A stretch of DNA of 64,000 nucleotides from Planctomycetota bacterium (GCA_027493625.1 JAOSKM010000001.1:1393489-1457488); one strand, 5' to 3'; counted from the first letter of the stretch, positions 27,985 to 37,272 are shown. Program-made: numbers and translations. The notes: generated from the sequence alone by a model not told the origin.

Positions 27985-28029
27985 GGGGTCAGACCCTCTT
28001 TTCAAACAGCGAAAAGAGGGTCAGACCCC
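27985..28029. repeat. Long hairpin made of GGGTCAGACCC units
   Basis: The left arm GGGGTCAGACCCTCTTTTC (27985-28003) pairs with GAAAAGAGGGTCAGACCCC (28011-28029) except at the central base, with a seven-base loop. GGGTCAGACCC is itself a near-palindrome. Such units are common intergenic words in many bacteria and may derive from REP-type elements. This one sits just upstream of the toxin-antitoxin pair. Confidence 0.8.
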
Positions 28030-28066
28030 GTTCCGATCGTGTGGTACACTTCGAAAGAGGTGGCTG

Positions 28067-28285
28067 GTGGACTACCGAGCGCGCATCACCATCGATCCCG
28101 CGATCCGCAGCGGCAAGCCCTGCGTGAAGGGTACCCGTATCACCGTATACGACGTGCTCAGCTACCTCGCGGGAGGGATGACGCCTGAAGAAATTCTCGC
28201 CGACTTCCCTGCGCTGAGCGCCGAGGACATCCGCGCCTGCCTGTCATTCGCCGCTGACCGCGAACGCAGATTGGCAACCGCGTGA
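28067..28285 (+). CDS. DUF433-domain antitoxin
   Basis: This 72-residue protein starting at GTG reads RITIDPAIRSGKPCVKGTRITVYDVLSYLAGGMTPEEILADFPALSAEDIRACLSFA when scanned in pieces, the classic DUF433 pattern (IxIDPxIxxGKPxIxGTRI) with a winged-helix-like DNA-binding part. In VapBC-like modules DUF433 proteins neutralise DUF5615 toxins and repress their own promoter. Its stop overlaps the toxin start by 4 bp (GTGA). Confidence 0.85.
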   Translation: MDYRARITIDPAIRSGKPCVKGTRITVYDVLSYLAGGMTPEEILADFPALSAEDIRACLSFAADRERRLATA

Positions 28286-28625
28286 GCAGCCGCGCACTGC
28301 TGCTGGACGAGAACCTGTCGCCGGCCCTCGTTAGACGGCTCGAACACGACTTCCCCGGCATCGCTCACGTCACGCAGTTCAACAGGCAAGGCATGCCGGA
28401 CATTGAAATCTGGCGCTTGCCGCAGAGCACGAGTACTGCATCGTGTCGGCCGACAGCGACTTCAACCAACTGGCTTTCGTCAATGGCGCGCCACCGCAAG
28501 TGGTGTGGCTGCGCCTCGGCACAGCAACCACGGAACAGATTCTCGAATGCCTCCGGCGACACAAGGCAGACATTGACGCCTTCCTGGCCCAGGACGAAGA
28601 GGCAGTCCTGGAGCTTTCTTCATGA
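28282..28625 (+). CDS. DUF5615 PIN-like toxin (frameshifted)
   Basis: DUF5615 proteins are PIN-fold-like and pair with DUF433 antitoxins. The start shows LLLDENLSPALVRRL, whose acidic residues match the first catalytic position. The frame breaks near 28419: frame 1 runs DIEIWRLPQST, while frame 3 continues AEHEYCIVSADSDFNQLA, which supplies the expected D-x-D-F motif, and ends at 28625. One extra G at 28419 gives an intact protein of about 114 residues. If the base is genuinely missing, the toxin is dead. Confidence 0.75.
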
Positions 28626-28773
28626 CGCCGGCCTGGCCCTTTCGGCTCGCGCGCGCTTCCTGAGAAAAGCATGCGTTCCACAGAAACGCTTGCTGCGCAA
28701 TCCCTTCGGACGAATGCGGCCGTTGTGCTGGCGCTCCGCGCCTCGGTTTTGTTCCTCGGCAACCCCCAACGTC

Positions 28774-29364
28774 TCAAGTGCCTTGCAGCAGCTTGTCCAG
28801 CTTGGCCACTGCCTCGTCACGAACCTTGGCGGTAAGGAAGTGCGTTGGAATCACGTCAAGAAACAACGACTTCTTGAAGCGGTCCTGATTGCGGTCGGTT
28901 GAGGCAAGGAAGTCTCTAAGCACGACGGCGTACTCACGGTCGTACGCCCAAAGGACCTCGCCGCGAACCATGACCTGATAGAAGGCCTCGCCGGGCCATT
29001 TCAGGTCGTGTTTTCTTCGAAGGCCGCAGCTGATGCAGATCAGAGTTCCCAGGCGGTGGCCACCATACTCGTGCCAGTACTGTGGCGGACCGAAGTCTTC
29101 GGCCGTGTATCCCTCCGGCAGCTCGTCGATCGGAGCGGTACCGGTGCCGTGGAGTCCAGGATAGTAGATTGCGACGTGATACCGCTCGTTCGGCTTGATG
29201 ACAAACTTGTAATCGAAGAGCTGGTGCCGCTTGAAGAAGGGCACATCCTTCTTGAGGGCGATCCTAACGCATGTCGCGGCTTCAAACGTCGCCTCCCGCC
29301 CGCAATCGGGACATCTGACCGCAACCTTGTGCGGCATCGGGTTCCATTCGTAGCGGTACGTCAT
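28774..29364 (-). CDS. Hypothetical zinc-ribbon protein
   Basis: I do not recognise this 196-residue protein. It carries a CPDCG motif near residue 18 and a CISCG motif near residue 111, which could form one zinc site. It is rich in Trp, Tyr and His, with no signal or membrane segment. The codon use and composition look like a real gene. It lies downstream of a possible small gene and between a toxin-antitoxin pair and a membrane phosphatase, in an accessory-looking interval with terminators. Confidence 0.6.
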   Translation of the reverse strand: MTYRYEWNPMPHKVAVRCPDCGREATFEAATCVRIALKKDVPFFKRHQLFDYKFVIKPNERYHVAIYYPGLHGTGTAPIDELPEGYTAEDFGPPQYWHEYGGHRLGTLICISCGLRRKHDLKWPGEAFYQVMVRGEVLWAYDREYAVVLRDFLASTDRNQDRFKKSLFLDVIPTHFLTAKVRDEAVAKLDKLLQGT

Positions 29365-29418
29365 CGCAGAGGCCAGTCTAGGTCACCGCGGCTGGATCCT
29401 GCCAGACGCCTGTTGCGC

Positions 29419-29571
29419 CTACATCTCCACGTGAACGAGTTCAGTCTGGTCGAAGTTGCGGTACTCCACGTGGGAACAGTCATCGCAGCGGAAACAGGAC
29501 GGGAGGTGATCGCCGTGGAAGGCACTGGTGCGGAAAACCAAGGAACGCACACACCGGCCGGAAAGTTGCAT
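29419..29571 (-). CDS. Possible small cysteine-containing protein
   Basis: This 50-residue frame has a plausible C-x-x-D-D-C element (FRCDDCSHVEYRNF) and ends 54 bp before the zinc-ribbon gene in the same direction. The AGCCCGCC hairpin upstream would separate it from the phosphatase gene. No Shine-Dalgarno sequence is evident. It could be noise. Confidence 0.25.
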   Translation of the reverse strand: MQLSGRCVRSLVFRTSAFHGDHLPSCFRCDDCSHVEYRNFDQTELVHVEM

Positions 29572-29594
29572 GGGAGTGCGACCGGCAAAACCGA

Positions 29595-29618
29595 AGCCCG
29601 CCATGCCAATGGCGGGCT
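29595..29618. terminator. Bidirectional GC hairpin
   Basis: AGCCCGCCAT and ATGGCGGGCT pair around GCCA. It has the same style as the terminators at 12301 and 12390. Confidence 0.5.
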
Positions 29619-29680
29619 CTTCAGCGAACCAGTGTCGAGGCGACAACCTCGGACGCCTGCAGTGCGCATTGCGACCCAAA

Positions 29681-29702
29681 GCCTCCCGTTTGCACGGGAG
29701 GC
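29681..29702 (-). terminator. Intrinsic terminator of phosphatase gene
   Basis: GCCTCCCG pairs with CGGGAGGC. On the minus strand it lies 6 bp past the stop codon and is followed by TTTGGG. Confidence 0.7.
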
Positions 29703-29708
29703 TTGTGT

Positions 29709-32069
29709 TTACTTCACCTGCCACGGCTGGCCGTCGAACTTGCCGAGGCCTTCCGGCATGGGTACGCCCAGGTGATTGATCGCTGTCAGGCCTACGTCTA
29801 TCAGGCCGTAGCGCTTGGCCTCTAGCTTGCGGTTGCTGAAGATTACTCCGGGTACCAGCTTGGGGTCGAAGCTGCAGTGGTCGCCGGACCAGTTCCGCAA
29901 GTTATCGAAAATCAGCGGCTCGTCCGCGCCGCCCAAACTGGTCTGCCAGCTTACACGATAGCCGGCCGCGTAGCCGATCTGCAGGTCGCCGGCCTCAGCC
30001 AGCCTTTCCCCCTCCCAGATTTCCTCGCGCCGCCACACGCCGCTGATCACGGGCGCGAAGCCGTGGGCCTCGTCGTCGCGCAGGGCGGTCAGCTTGCGGA
30101 TGATTTCGTCCTTCAGCCCCTCAGCGTCAGCCGGGTCCACGCTGCCCTCCGGCTCGCGGCCTCTTAAATTGATGTAGATCTTGCTCAGCCCCAGCGCGTA
30201 GGCGCGCGTCTTGCCCCAGTCGTAGGGTTCGTAGTAGCCGCTCTCGCTGTTGAACAGCTGCTCCATGGTGGGCGCGCCGGTGTCGTGCTTCAGCACCAGG
30301 TAGCCGTTGTCGCGCAGCCAGCGGTTCAGGTTCACGGCGCGGTAGAACGGCAGAAAGCCGTGGTCGCTGCAGACCATGAACAGCGTGTTCGGTGGCAGCG
30401 CGGCCATGATCTCGCCGACCAGGCCGTCGTACTTCACGTAGAAGTCGTGGATCGCGGTCTTCCAGGCATCCGGCGCGTGGGGGTCGTGGTTGGGGTGGCG
30501 CGCGTCGTAGTGGCGCCACATCATGTGGCAGATGCGGTCGATCTCGTAGGTGAAGGCGACCAGCAAATCCCACTCGTCGCTGCGGCCCAGCAGGCCCAGT
30601 ATCTGCGCGCGCTTTTCGTCGAAGCTGAGCTGGCAGGTTTCAAGGAACGTGCCGTCGTCGATGGCGCCGTCCTGCAAAGCGCTGGTGGCCTCGGCCCAGC
30701 CCACGGTCTCGTACATGCCGTACTGGTCGGCCAGCCAGGCGCCGAACTCGAGGGGCTGCGAAACCGCAAACTGGGGCAGCTGCTCCTTCGGGTCAAAGTT
30801 CACCGGCGTGGCGTACAGCCGCACCTGGCGCCCACCCGCCAGCAGCTTGAAGCTGACCGTGCCGTGCAGGTCGAACAGCCCACCGATGCGATATTTTAAC
30901 CGCAGGTGGCGTTTCCACTCACCGGGTTGCAGCGTGAACGCAGGCTCTTCCACGGCGGCGTCGCCGAATTGCAGCGTCACTCCCCCACCCTCGGCGCGCG
31001 TGACCGTGAAGGGGATTTCTTCGCGCGGCATCAGGGCCAGCTCGCCGTCTTCCCACTTCTTCCACTCCGCGCGATTGAACTTGGCCGGCGGGCCCAGCAA
31101 CCGCGCCCGCGCGACGTCGGCCGCGAACTCCAGACTCTCGATACGGCCGGACATCTCGGTCAAGCGGCCGACGCCTTCGTGGTGGGGCTCGGTGAAAAGC
31201 GTGTAGGTGTGAAACGTCCCCATGGCGTCCGGCGTGGCGAGGCCGGTGGTCATCTTCGTCTCGGCAAAGTCCTCGGCCGCGGGCCAGTTCACCGGCGCGC
31301 CGATCACGCGGGCGCGCAGGCCATGATCGTCGGCCAGCTTCCAGAAGGTGGTGCCGGTGCGCGAGGTGACGGGCTGCGGCACGGTCTCGGGCAGGTTGTT
31401 CAGGAAGGCGAACACGCCCAGCCACAGGGCCAGCAGCGGGAACAGCCAGCGCGTCAGCTTGTAGCCATTGCGCGCGGCCAGGTAGCTGAACACCGGCGCC
31501 GCCAGCGCAATCCCGCCCAGGGCATACAGCGCAGCCAGCCGGTTATCCAGCGCGCCGGCCGGCGAAACCGCCACCATGGCCAGCACCAGGCTGGCGGGCA
31601 CAAGCTGGTGCACCGGCCGACGGCCGCGGGTAGCACGGGCCAGCAGCTTGCCGAACAGCAGGCTGAGCGCGATCACGCCCAGGGCGACACCCAGCGCGAT
31701 CGGCAACCGCAGCCAGGGGCTGCCGCCGGCCAGGGGCTGCTCGTTGGCGCGGGCCAGCGAGAGCTCGGGCTCGTAGCTGTCCTGCTTGCGCTTGATGAAG
31801 CCGAAGATGCCGGTCTTGCCCGGGTTCAGGCCGGTGGTCATGGTGGACCACGCGGCCGGGCTCATGGGCGGGTAGGAGGTCTCGAGCGCGCCGTAATGCC
31901 CCTGTTCGGCCAGCTTGCTGAAGTTGGGCAGGTCGCCGGCCTGCTGCCACTGGTCCATCAGGCGTTTGTCGAGCGCGTCAACGCCGAGCACCACGACCTT
32001 GCCCGGCCCGTCCGCCGCAAGGGGCAGCGCGAAAAGCAGAACAATCAGCAGGATGCAGGCGTTGCGCAT
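29709..32069 (-). CDS. Alkaline-phosphatase-superfamily phosphodiesterase with inserted membrane domain
   Basis: The protein has 786 residues. A signal peptide (1-19) precedes the metal-binding GVDALD (D31) and the nucleophile region PMSPAAWSTMTTGLNPGKTGIFGF (around S75/T76). The second metal set appears late as D-R-I-C-H and CSDHGF. These fit the type I phosphodiesterase / nucleotide pyrophosphatase family. Between about residues 118 and 225 the fold is interrupted by several hydrophobic spans, so the enzyme is membrane-embedded, probably with its catalytic part outside the cytoplasm. Substrates in the family range from nucleotides to phospholipid head groups; here it is unknown. It is divergent from the sigma-54 activator. 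Confidence 0.85.
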   Translation of the reverse strand: MRNACILLIVLLFALPLAADGPGKVVVLGVDALDKRLMDQWQQAGDLPNFSKLAEQGHYGALETSYPPMSPAAWSTMTTGLNPGKTGIFGFIKRKQDSYEPELSLARANEQPLAGGSPWLRLPIALGVALGVIALSLLFGKLLARATRGRRPVHQLVPASLVLAMVAVSPAGALDNRLAALYALGGIALAAPVFSYLAARNGYKLTRWLFPLLALWLGVFAFLNNLPETVPQPVTSRTGTTFWKLADDHGLRARVIGAPVNWPAAEDFAETKMTTGLATPDAMGTFHTYTLFTEPHHEGVGRLTEMSGRIESLEFAADVARARLLGPPAKFNRAEWKKWEDGELALMPREEIPFTVTRAEGGGVTLQFGDAAVEEPAFTLQPGEWKRHLRLKYRIGGLFDLHGTVSFKLLAGGRQVRLYATPVNFDPKEQLPQFAVSQPLEFGAWLADQYGMYETVGWAEATSALQDGAIDDGTFLETCQLSFDEKRAQILGLLGRSDEWDLLVAFTYEIDRICHMMWRHYDARHPNHDPHAPDAWKTAIHDFYVKYDGLVGEIMAALPPNTLFMVCSDHGFLPFYRAVNLNRWLRDNGYLVLKHDTGAPTMEQLFNSESGYYEPYDWGKTRAYALGLSKIYINLRGREPEGSVDPADAEGLKDEIIRKLTALRDDEAHGFAPVISGVWRREEIWEGERLAEAGDLQIGYAAGYRVSWQTSLGGADEPLIFDNLRNWSGDHCSFDPKLVPGVIFSNRKLEAKRYGLIDVGLTAINHLGVPMPEGLGKFDGQPWQVK

Positions 32070-32142
32070 GTGTCCGGGATTGACTATTACTAAAGGGCCT
32101 TGGGGCTTCGTCGCTCACGAAAGCTATCACGGCCGGGAATTC

Positions 32143-33138
<996 letters not shown>

Positions 33139-33141
33139 GGA

Positions 33142-33207
33142 ATGCAGAATTGTGAATTCAGGATTCAGCACGCTTCCGAGCTGAATCCTGAATCCTCAAT
33201 TCTGCAT
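33142..33207. repeat. 28-bp-stem heptamer hairpin between convergent genes
   Basis: The arms 33142-33169 and 33180-33207 pair with few mismatches around a ten-base loop. The left arm reads as heptamers ATGCAGA, ATTGTGA, ATTCAGG, ATTCAGC. It begins 4 bp after one stop and ends 5 bp before the other. Confidence 0.85.
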
Positions 33208-33211
33208 CGTT

Positions 33212-34564
33212 TTAGAATCCGGTCGGTGAGCTGAAGCGCCACTTGCTCAGCTTCATGGCCGGCACCACGAAGTTGCCGCCGAACAGTGCGCCGCCCGTGG
33301 CGTGGGCTTCTTTGCCGAGCGCGTCAATGTGCGCCAGCGCCGTCAGCAGGCTTTGCGTGAAGCGCATGTTCTTCACGGCGTGTGTCAGCTTGCCGTCCTC
33401 GATCATGAAGGTACCCGCGCGCGTCATGCCGGTGATGCTGACCTCCTGCTGGTTCACTACATTCGTGTAATGCAGCTTGGTCACCAGCAGGCCGCGTTTG
33501 GTGTTTGCGATCATCTGCTCGACGCTCTGGTCGCCGGTGCTTACCACCAGGCTGCCGGGGCCGGCGCCCTGGGCGCTGGGCTGCTGGCTGGCGTGGCCGG
33601 TGTTCTGCTGGCCGCACAGGGCCGCGCTGCGGCGGTCGTGCACCACGGCCTTGACGGTGCCGCCTTCCACCAGCGTGACCTTCTGGGTCGCGAAGCCTTC
33701 CATGTCGAAGGGCGTGCCGCCGAGTTCCGGATGATAGGGGTTCTCGACGATGGTCAGCTTCTTGTCGAGGATCTGCTGGCCCAGCTCGCCACGGTGGAAG
33801 CTGCGCTTTTCAGCGAACGCCAGGCCGTTGGCCGTCAGCCAGCCCCAGAACAGCATCATCTCGGCCACGGCCGCGGGCTCGAAGATCACCGGGTACTCGC
33901 CTGGCTCAATGGCCTGGGGCTTGGTGCCGCGCTCGGCCTTTTCGGCGGCGCGCTGGCCTGCCGCCCAGGTGTCGACCTTGTTGACGTCGAGCGAGAACGC
34001 TTCCGCCCAGCCCTCGACGCTGCCTTTGTCTAGAAACGCGCTGACGCTGAACTCGGCCTTGGTGCCGGCTTTGTAGGCGAACACGCCGGTGTTGGTGCCG
34101 TAGGCGACCGCGCCCTCATCGGTGTCGAAAATGCCCGCGCCCTCAAGGCCGCGCTTGTCGTAGTCGCTGAGCACTTTGCCGATTGCCTCGGCGCGCTGGG
34201 CGGGCGTAAACTTCGCCGTGCCCTCGTGCCAGGCGTTGACCTGCTCGTACTGCGGCTGCTTGTCGATCAGAGGCAGCAACGTGGGGTCCTCGGCCGCGAC
34301 GCGGGCAACCGTGAGCGCCGACTGCACGCAGCGCTTGATGCTGGCGTCGTCAAACTGGTTCACGCTGGCGACGCCCTGACGTTTGCCGTTGATCACGCGC
34401 AGGCGCAGGGTCTGGTTGGTAAGCCCGACGTTCTGGGTGATCACGTTGCCGGAAAAACGCGTGCTGTTGGTGGTGCTGGAAAAGACGATTGCTTCAACCT
34501 GCTCGGCATCCGCCAGCTTGATCACCTTGTCAATCAGCGCCTTCGACTCTTCACGGTTCAACAT
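33212..34564 (-). CDS. pmbA: TldD/PmbA-family protease subunit
   Basis: This 450-residue protein follows the PmbA pattern: RVINGKRQGVASVN, a central PGEYPVIFEPAAVAEMM, the VENPYHPELGGTPFDMEG segment and a C-terminal GGALFGGNFVVPAMKLSKWRF. The zinc-binding HExxxH seen in TldD is absent, as expected for the PmbA partner. TldD/PmbA heterodimers process peptides. No tldD lies next to it here; it would have to be elsewhere. It is convergent with the activator gene. Confidence 0.85.
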   Translation of the reverse strand: MLNREESKALIDKVIKLADAEQVEAIVFSSTTNSTRFSGNVITQNVGLTNQTLRLRVINGKRQGVASVNQFDDASIKRCVQSALTVARVAAEDPTLLPLIDKQPQYEQVNAWHEGTAKFTPAQRAEAIGKVLSDYDKRGLEGAGIFDTDEGAVAYGTNTGVFAYKAGTKAEFSVSAFLDKGSVEGWAEAFSLDVNKVDTWAAGQRAAEKAERGTKPQAIEPGEYPVIFEPAAVAEMMLFWGWLTANGLAFAEKRSFHRGELGQQILDKKLTIVENPYHPELGGTPFDMEGFATQKVTLVEGGTVKAVVHDRRSAALCGQQNTGHASQQPSAQGAGPGSLVVSTGDQSVEQMIANTKRGLLVTKLHYTNVVNQQEVSITGMTRAGTFMIEDGKLTHAVKNMRFTQSLLTALAHIDALGKEAHATGGALFGGNFVVPAMKLSKWRFSSPTGF

Positions 34565-34623
34565 TACGGGCTCCTTGGGTCCGGATTGTAGCGACGAACC
34601 GGCTGCAACTGCAAAAGCTGTTT

Positions 34624-34693
34624 AACCGCAAAGAACCGCAAAGGACCGCGAAGCAAGTGATTGGCGGGCGTTGGCTGCCCTTTGCGGTTTCAG
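34624..34693. repeat. Decamer tandem repeat with inverted arm
   Basis: AACCGCAAAG, AACCGCAAAG and GACCGCGAAG (34624-34653) are tandem decamers. CCCTTTGCGGTTT (34678-34690) is the inverted arm. It lies in the 255-bp spacer upstream of both pmbA and the sigma factor gene. Confidence 0.75.
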
Positions 34694-34819
34694 ACGCGTT
34701 TTTTCCGTGAACCCTTTTGCCCTTCGGCCGGTATTACCTGTTGGCGCTGCTGAAACTTCCCCGGGGCGGCGCCTTACTGGTGCGCCGTGTTGAGGGTCGT
34801 CACAGACGCAGTTGACAAG

Positions 34820-35425
34820 ATGCCCGCAAACAAGGCAGTTTCGCGTCCTATGGCCCACGATAAGGATGCCGAACTGGCCTTGATTGCCAGGGCGCGCAAA
34901 GGCGACGGCGACGCCTACGGCCAGCTTGTGCAAGCCAACCAGGACCGCATCTACGCCAGCGTGCTGCGCCAGGTGCGCGACGAACACAAGGCCATGGACA
35001 TCACCCAGGAGGCCTTCATCCAGGCCTACCGCGCCATCGACACCTATGAAGACCGCGCGCGCTTCAGCACCTGGATGTATCGCATCGCCATGAACCTGAT
35101 CACCAGCCACTACCGGCACGAGCGGGCACAGAAGCGCGGCGGCAGCCAGACCGAAACCAGCCTGAACATCGAGGGCATGCCCGAGCCCGGCGCCGACCAG
35201 CGCACCCCCGACGACGCCGTAGCCGCGGCCGACCTCGGGGTGCTGGTACGCGCCGCCATTGACGAGCTGGACGACGAGTACCGCGACGTGGTGGTGATGC
35301 GCGACCTGCAGGACCTCAGCTACGAGGAAATCGCCGAGACGCTCAAGATCGCGCCCGGTACCGTGCGCTCAAGGCTGCACCGCGGCCGCGAAAAGCTGCG
35401 CGAGAAGCTGAAGCACCTGGCGTGA
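34820..35425 (+). CDS. ECF RNA polymerase sigma factor
   Basis: Region 2 (QDRIYASVLRQVRDEHKAMDITQEAFIQAYRAIDTYEDRARFSTW) and region 4 (VVMRDLQDLSYEEIAETLKIAPGTVRSRLHRGREKL) match the RpoE-like ECF group. The start is uncertain: TTG 34787, ATG 34820 or ATG 34850 are all possible and none has a good Shine-Dalgarno sequence; the conserved part begins just after the last one. No anti-sigma factor follows. The gene is followed by the second 96-bp palindromic element. Confidence 0.88.
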   Translation: MPANKAVSRPMAHDKDAELALIARARKGDGDAYGQLVQANQDRIYASVLRQVRDEHKAMDITQEAFIQAYRAIDTYEDRARFSTWMYRIAMNLITSHYRHERAQKRGGSQTETSLNIEGMPEPGADQRTPDDAVAAADLGVLVRAAIDELDDEYRDVVVMRDLQDLSYEEIAETLKIAPGTVRSRLHRGREKLREKLKHLA

Positions 35426-35450
35426 ACGACTCATCATCGTTGATCATTGT

Positions 35451-35545
35451 GTGGGCCCGACAATCTTGTCGGGCCGGCTGAGCGGAGCGAAGCCGACTTG
35501 TCGCGCCGGAATCGGCGCGACCGCCGACAGGATTGTCGGCGCCAC
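35451..35545. repeat. 96-bp palindromic intergenic element, copy 2
   Basis: This is about 88 percent identical by eye to 8316-8411, with the same inverted ends GTGGGCCCGACAATC and GATTGTCGGCGCCAC. It begins 26 bp after the sigma factor stop. Confidence 0.75.
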
Positions 35546-35611
35546 CCGACGCTGACTGCAACTGTTCTGTGCCACCAGTACGTCGGTGACAACAGCCCAG
35601 GTCCGCACAAA

Positions 35612-35646
35612 AGAAGAGCCCGCCTTGACGACGGGCTCCTCTTCTC
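35612..35646 (-). terminator. Intrinsic terminator of selenoprotein candidate gene
   Basis: AGAAGAGCCCG pairs with CGGGCTCCTCTTCT. On the minus strand the stem is followed by TTCTTTTG, about 20 bp after the stop codon. Confidence 0.75.
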
Positions 35647-35666
35647 CGTTTGGTCATGTGCAGGCA

Positions 35667-36950
35667 TCAGGCCCTGCGGCGACGAGGCAGTGTCGCCAGG
35701 CCGAGCAGCGCAACGACCAGGAACAACGCATAGCTGCTTCCGCTGCCGGAGGCGCAGCCGGCTCCGCCGCCACCGGCGCCCGCGCCGGACATGTCAACCG
35801 GGATGGTGCCCGTCGCGTTGACGTGCACCTTCACGCGGTCGGTATCCGATGCGGCCGAGGTATCCGTGACGGTCAACTCGAACTCAAGCGTCGCGTTGAC
35901 ACCGGGCGCCGTGAAGGAAGGCGAGGGCGTGCCGGCGTTGCTGAGTGTGACCGGCGTGCCGCCGACCTGCACCCAGTTGTAACTGAGCGGATCGCCGTCC
36001 GGGTCCGTGCTCGCGGTGCCGTTCAGCATCACCGAGGCGTTGAACACCGCGCCCTGGTCCGGCCCCGCGTTGGCATTGGGCGGATAGTTGGAGGGCGTGA
36101 CCGTGATCGTCACGTCATCCGTGTCGGTTCCGCCATTACCGTCATTGACAGTCAGCCGGAAGGTGTAGGTGCGCACCGCCCCCACCGTCGGCGCCACGAA
36201 GCTGGCCGACACGGTGTTGGCGCCCTGCAGGCTGACGGTCTGGCCGGCGGTCTGCGTCCAGGAGTAGCTGAGGGTATCCCCGTCCGGGTCGGAGCTGCCG
36301 CTTCCGCTCAAGACGACCGTGGCACCCTCAAACACATTCTGGTTTGCGCCGGCGTTGGCAACGGGCGGGTTGTTACCGCCGCCGCCGCCTCCACCGCCGC
36401 CGCCGCCTGAGCTGGAAATCCAGCCCTGCACCATGGTGTCTGTCACCTGGGTGCCGGGACCGGTCCAGAGCAGTTTGCCTGTGCGGTCAAACACCCAACT
36501 GGTACCGAAACTGAGGCTGCCGCTCGGGTAGTAGTAGGCCGGAACCGAGCTGGCCGCCGCGATGCCATACAGCGAGCCCCAGGCCTGGGCGGTCGACCAG
36601 ATCTGGGAATTGGCAGTGCAGCCGGACCAGCCGACCATGCTCACGGCAATGATCTGGAAGTCCGAGCCTGCGTTGTTGTTGTGAAGCGAGTTCAAGTGCG
36701 GAACTGCACTTTGGCAGATCCCTCAGTTGATCCCCCACAACTCCAACATCGTGATGTAACCGGGTGCTGCGAAGTAGTCATTCAGTTCGTTGACGCCGGC
36801 CGGCACTTGCCATTGATCAGCAAACGGAATGTTGCCCGCCTGGCTCCCGATAGCCTGTGCGGACGCTGTGCTGGCGGCAAGCCCGACGCTTGCGAGCAGT
36901 ACAGCAGTTAGGACGAGCTGTCGGCCCAGTCGACAACGTGTGTACGACAT
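35667..36950 (-). CDS. Candidate selenoprotein: exported thioredoxin-fold/PKD protein (in-frame UGA = Sec76)
   Basis: Read through one TGA (36723-36725), the frame gives 427 residues. A signal peptide (1-32) comes first. A TlpA-like thioredoxin fold (about 33-178) has MLELWGIN-U-GICQSAVPHLN: Sec76-G-I-C79 stands where CxxC belongs. A cis-proline equivalent (SSVPAYYY) and WVFDRTGKLLW strand follow. After a Gly linker come two PKD-like domains (about 194-286 and 289-380). The C-terminus (a Cys, a membrane span, then RRRR) resembles MYXO-CTERM surface sorting. A strong Shine-Dalgarno AGGAGGAGG precedes the ATG. A SECIS-like hairpin lies at 36694-36711. No separate start serves the downstream part. 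The alternative is a nonsense mutation or base error of a TGC/TGT codon. The likely role is an extracytoplasmic thiol/peroxide redox protein. Confidence 0.8.
36694..36711 (-). promoter_or_regulatory. Candidate bacterial SECIS hairpin
   Basis: On the minus strand AAGTGC pairs perfectly with GCACTT around the loop AGTTCC. The loop starts 17 nt after the TGA and has G as its second base. As I recall it, the bacterial SECIS model asks for a loop of 3-14 nt with a G in the first two positions, 16-37 nt from the UGA, on a stem of at least 4 bp, and this hairpin satisfies each point. Confidence 0.7.
36723..36725 (-). other. In-frame UGA, proposed selenocysteine codon
   Basis: The TGA is at the first redox-cysteine position of a thioredoxin C-x-x-C motif. 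Reading continues in the same frame for 351 further residues of recognisable domains. TGA is used as an ordinary stop elsewhere in the window, so general reassignment is not the explanation. Confidence 0.75.
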
Positions 36951-37272
36951 GTGACACCTCCTCCTGGTAAAGAAATGAAAGAACGTCGCCGGACACCCTG
37001 CCTCACCTTCGATGTACGGCGTGCTGATTCAACGGCGGCGGTTTGGACAGGTTCAAAAATTCAGCCTGGAAATTGACCACTTTCCCTAAGTGGCCCATTT
37101 TCAGGCGTTGCGTGGCGATTCGCAGTCCAAATGCGTTTCGTTTTCCTCACCTCGAATCAGTAAAGACCTACGGAAGCGCACCGCACGCACACGGCCTTTT
37201 TGCCTGCAAATCACTGGCGCAAGTTTGAAGCCCACGGGATGATCTGCGATCCACTTCTTCGAAAGGAATCCG
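36951..37272. other. 322-bp divergent intergenic region
   Basis: No gene is seen. The minus-strand Shine-Dalgarno AGGAGGAGG of the selenoprotein candidate lies at its left edge, 6-7 nt before the ATG. A CCACTT/AAGTGG hairpin occurs near 37077-37093. The right edge carries GAAAGGA before the ATG at 37273. Promoters for both genes must lie here, but I could not pick a convincing one. Confidence 0.5.

Larger units (their letters stand above)
27507..28066. other. Gene-free region: MITE copy 2 and REP-like hairpins
   Basis: No gene is supported. After the thiolase stop come a REP-like sequence split by the MITE, a larger GC dyad, a REP-like hairpin at 27946-27968 and the long hairpin 27985-28029. 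Apparent reading frames inside the MITE copies are products of their palindromic GC content. Confidence 0.7.
29365..29708. other. Interval with possible small ORF and two terminators
   Basis: Only a doubtful small reading frame (29419-29571, minus) is seen. Two GC hairpins occur at 29595-29618 and 29681-29702. Confidence 0.5.

Noticed and set aside
28640..28773. Possible extension of the toxin frame to 28902
   Set aside because: The extension exists only in the out-of-frame reading after the missing base. The repaired frame stops at 28625.
35586..36410. Plus-strand open frame opposite the selenoprotein candidate
   Set aside because: It is an Arg/Gly/Ala-rich shadow of the PKD-encoding strand and starts in a terminator.
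36487..36738. Separate gene or pseudogene reading for the two halves of the thioredoxin/PKD gene
   Set aside because: The downstream half has no start with a ribosome binding site, the alternative-frame ORF here has no homology features, and the peptide across TGA completes a thioredoxin motif.
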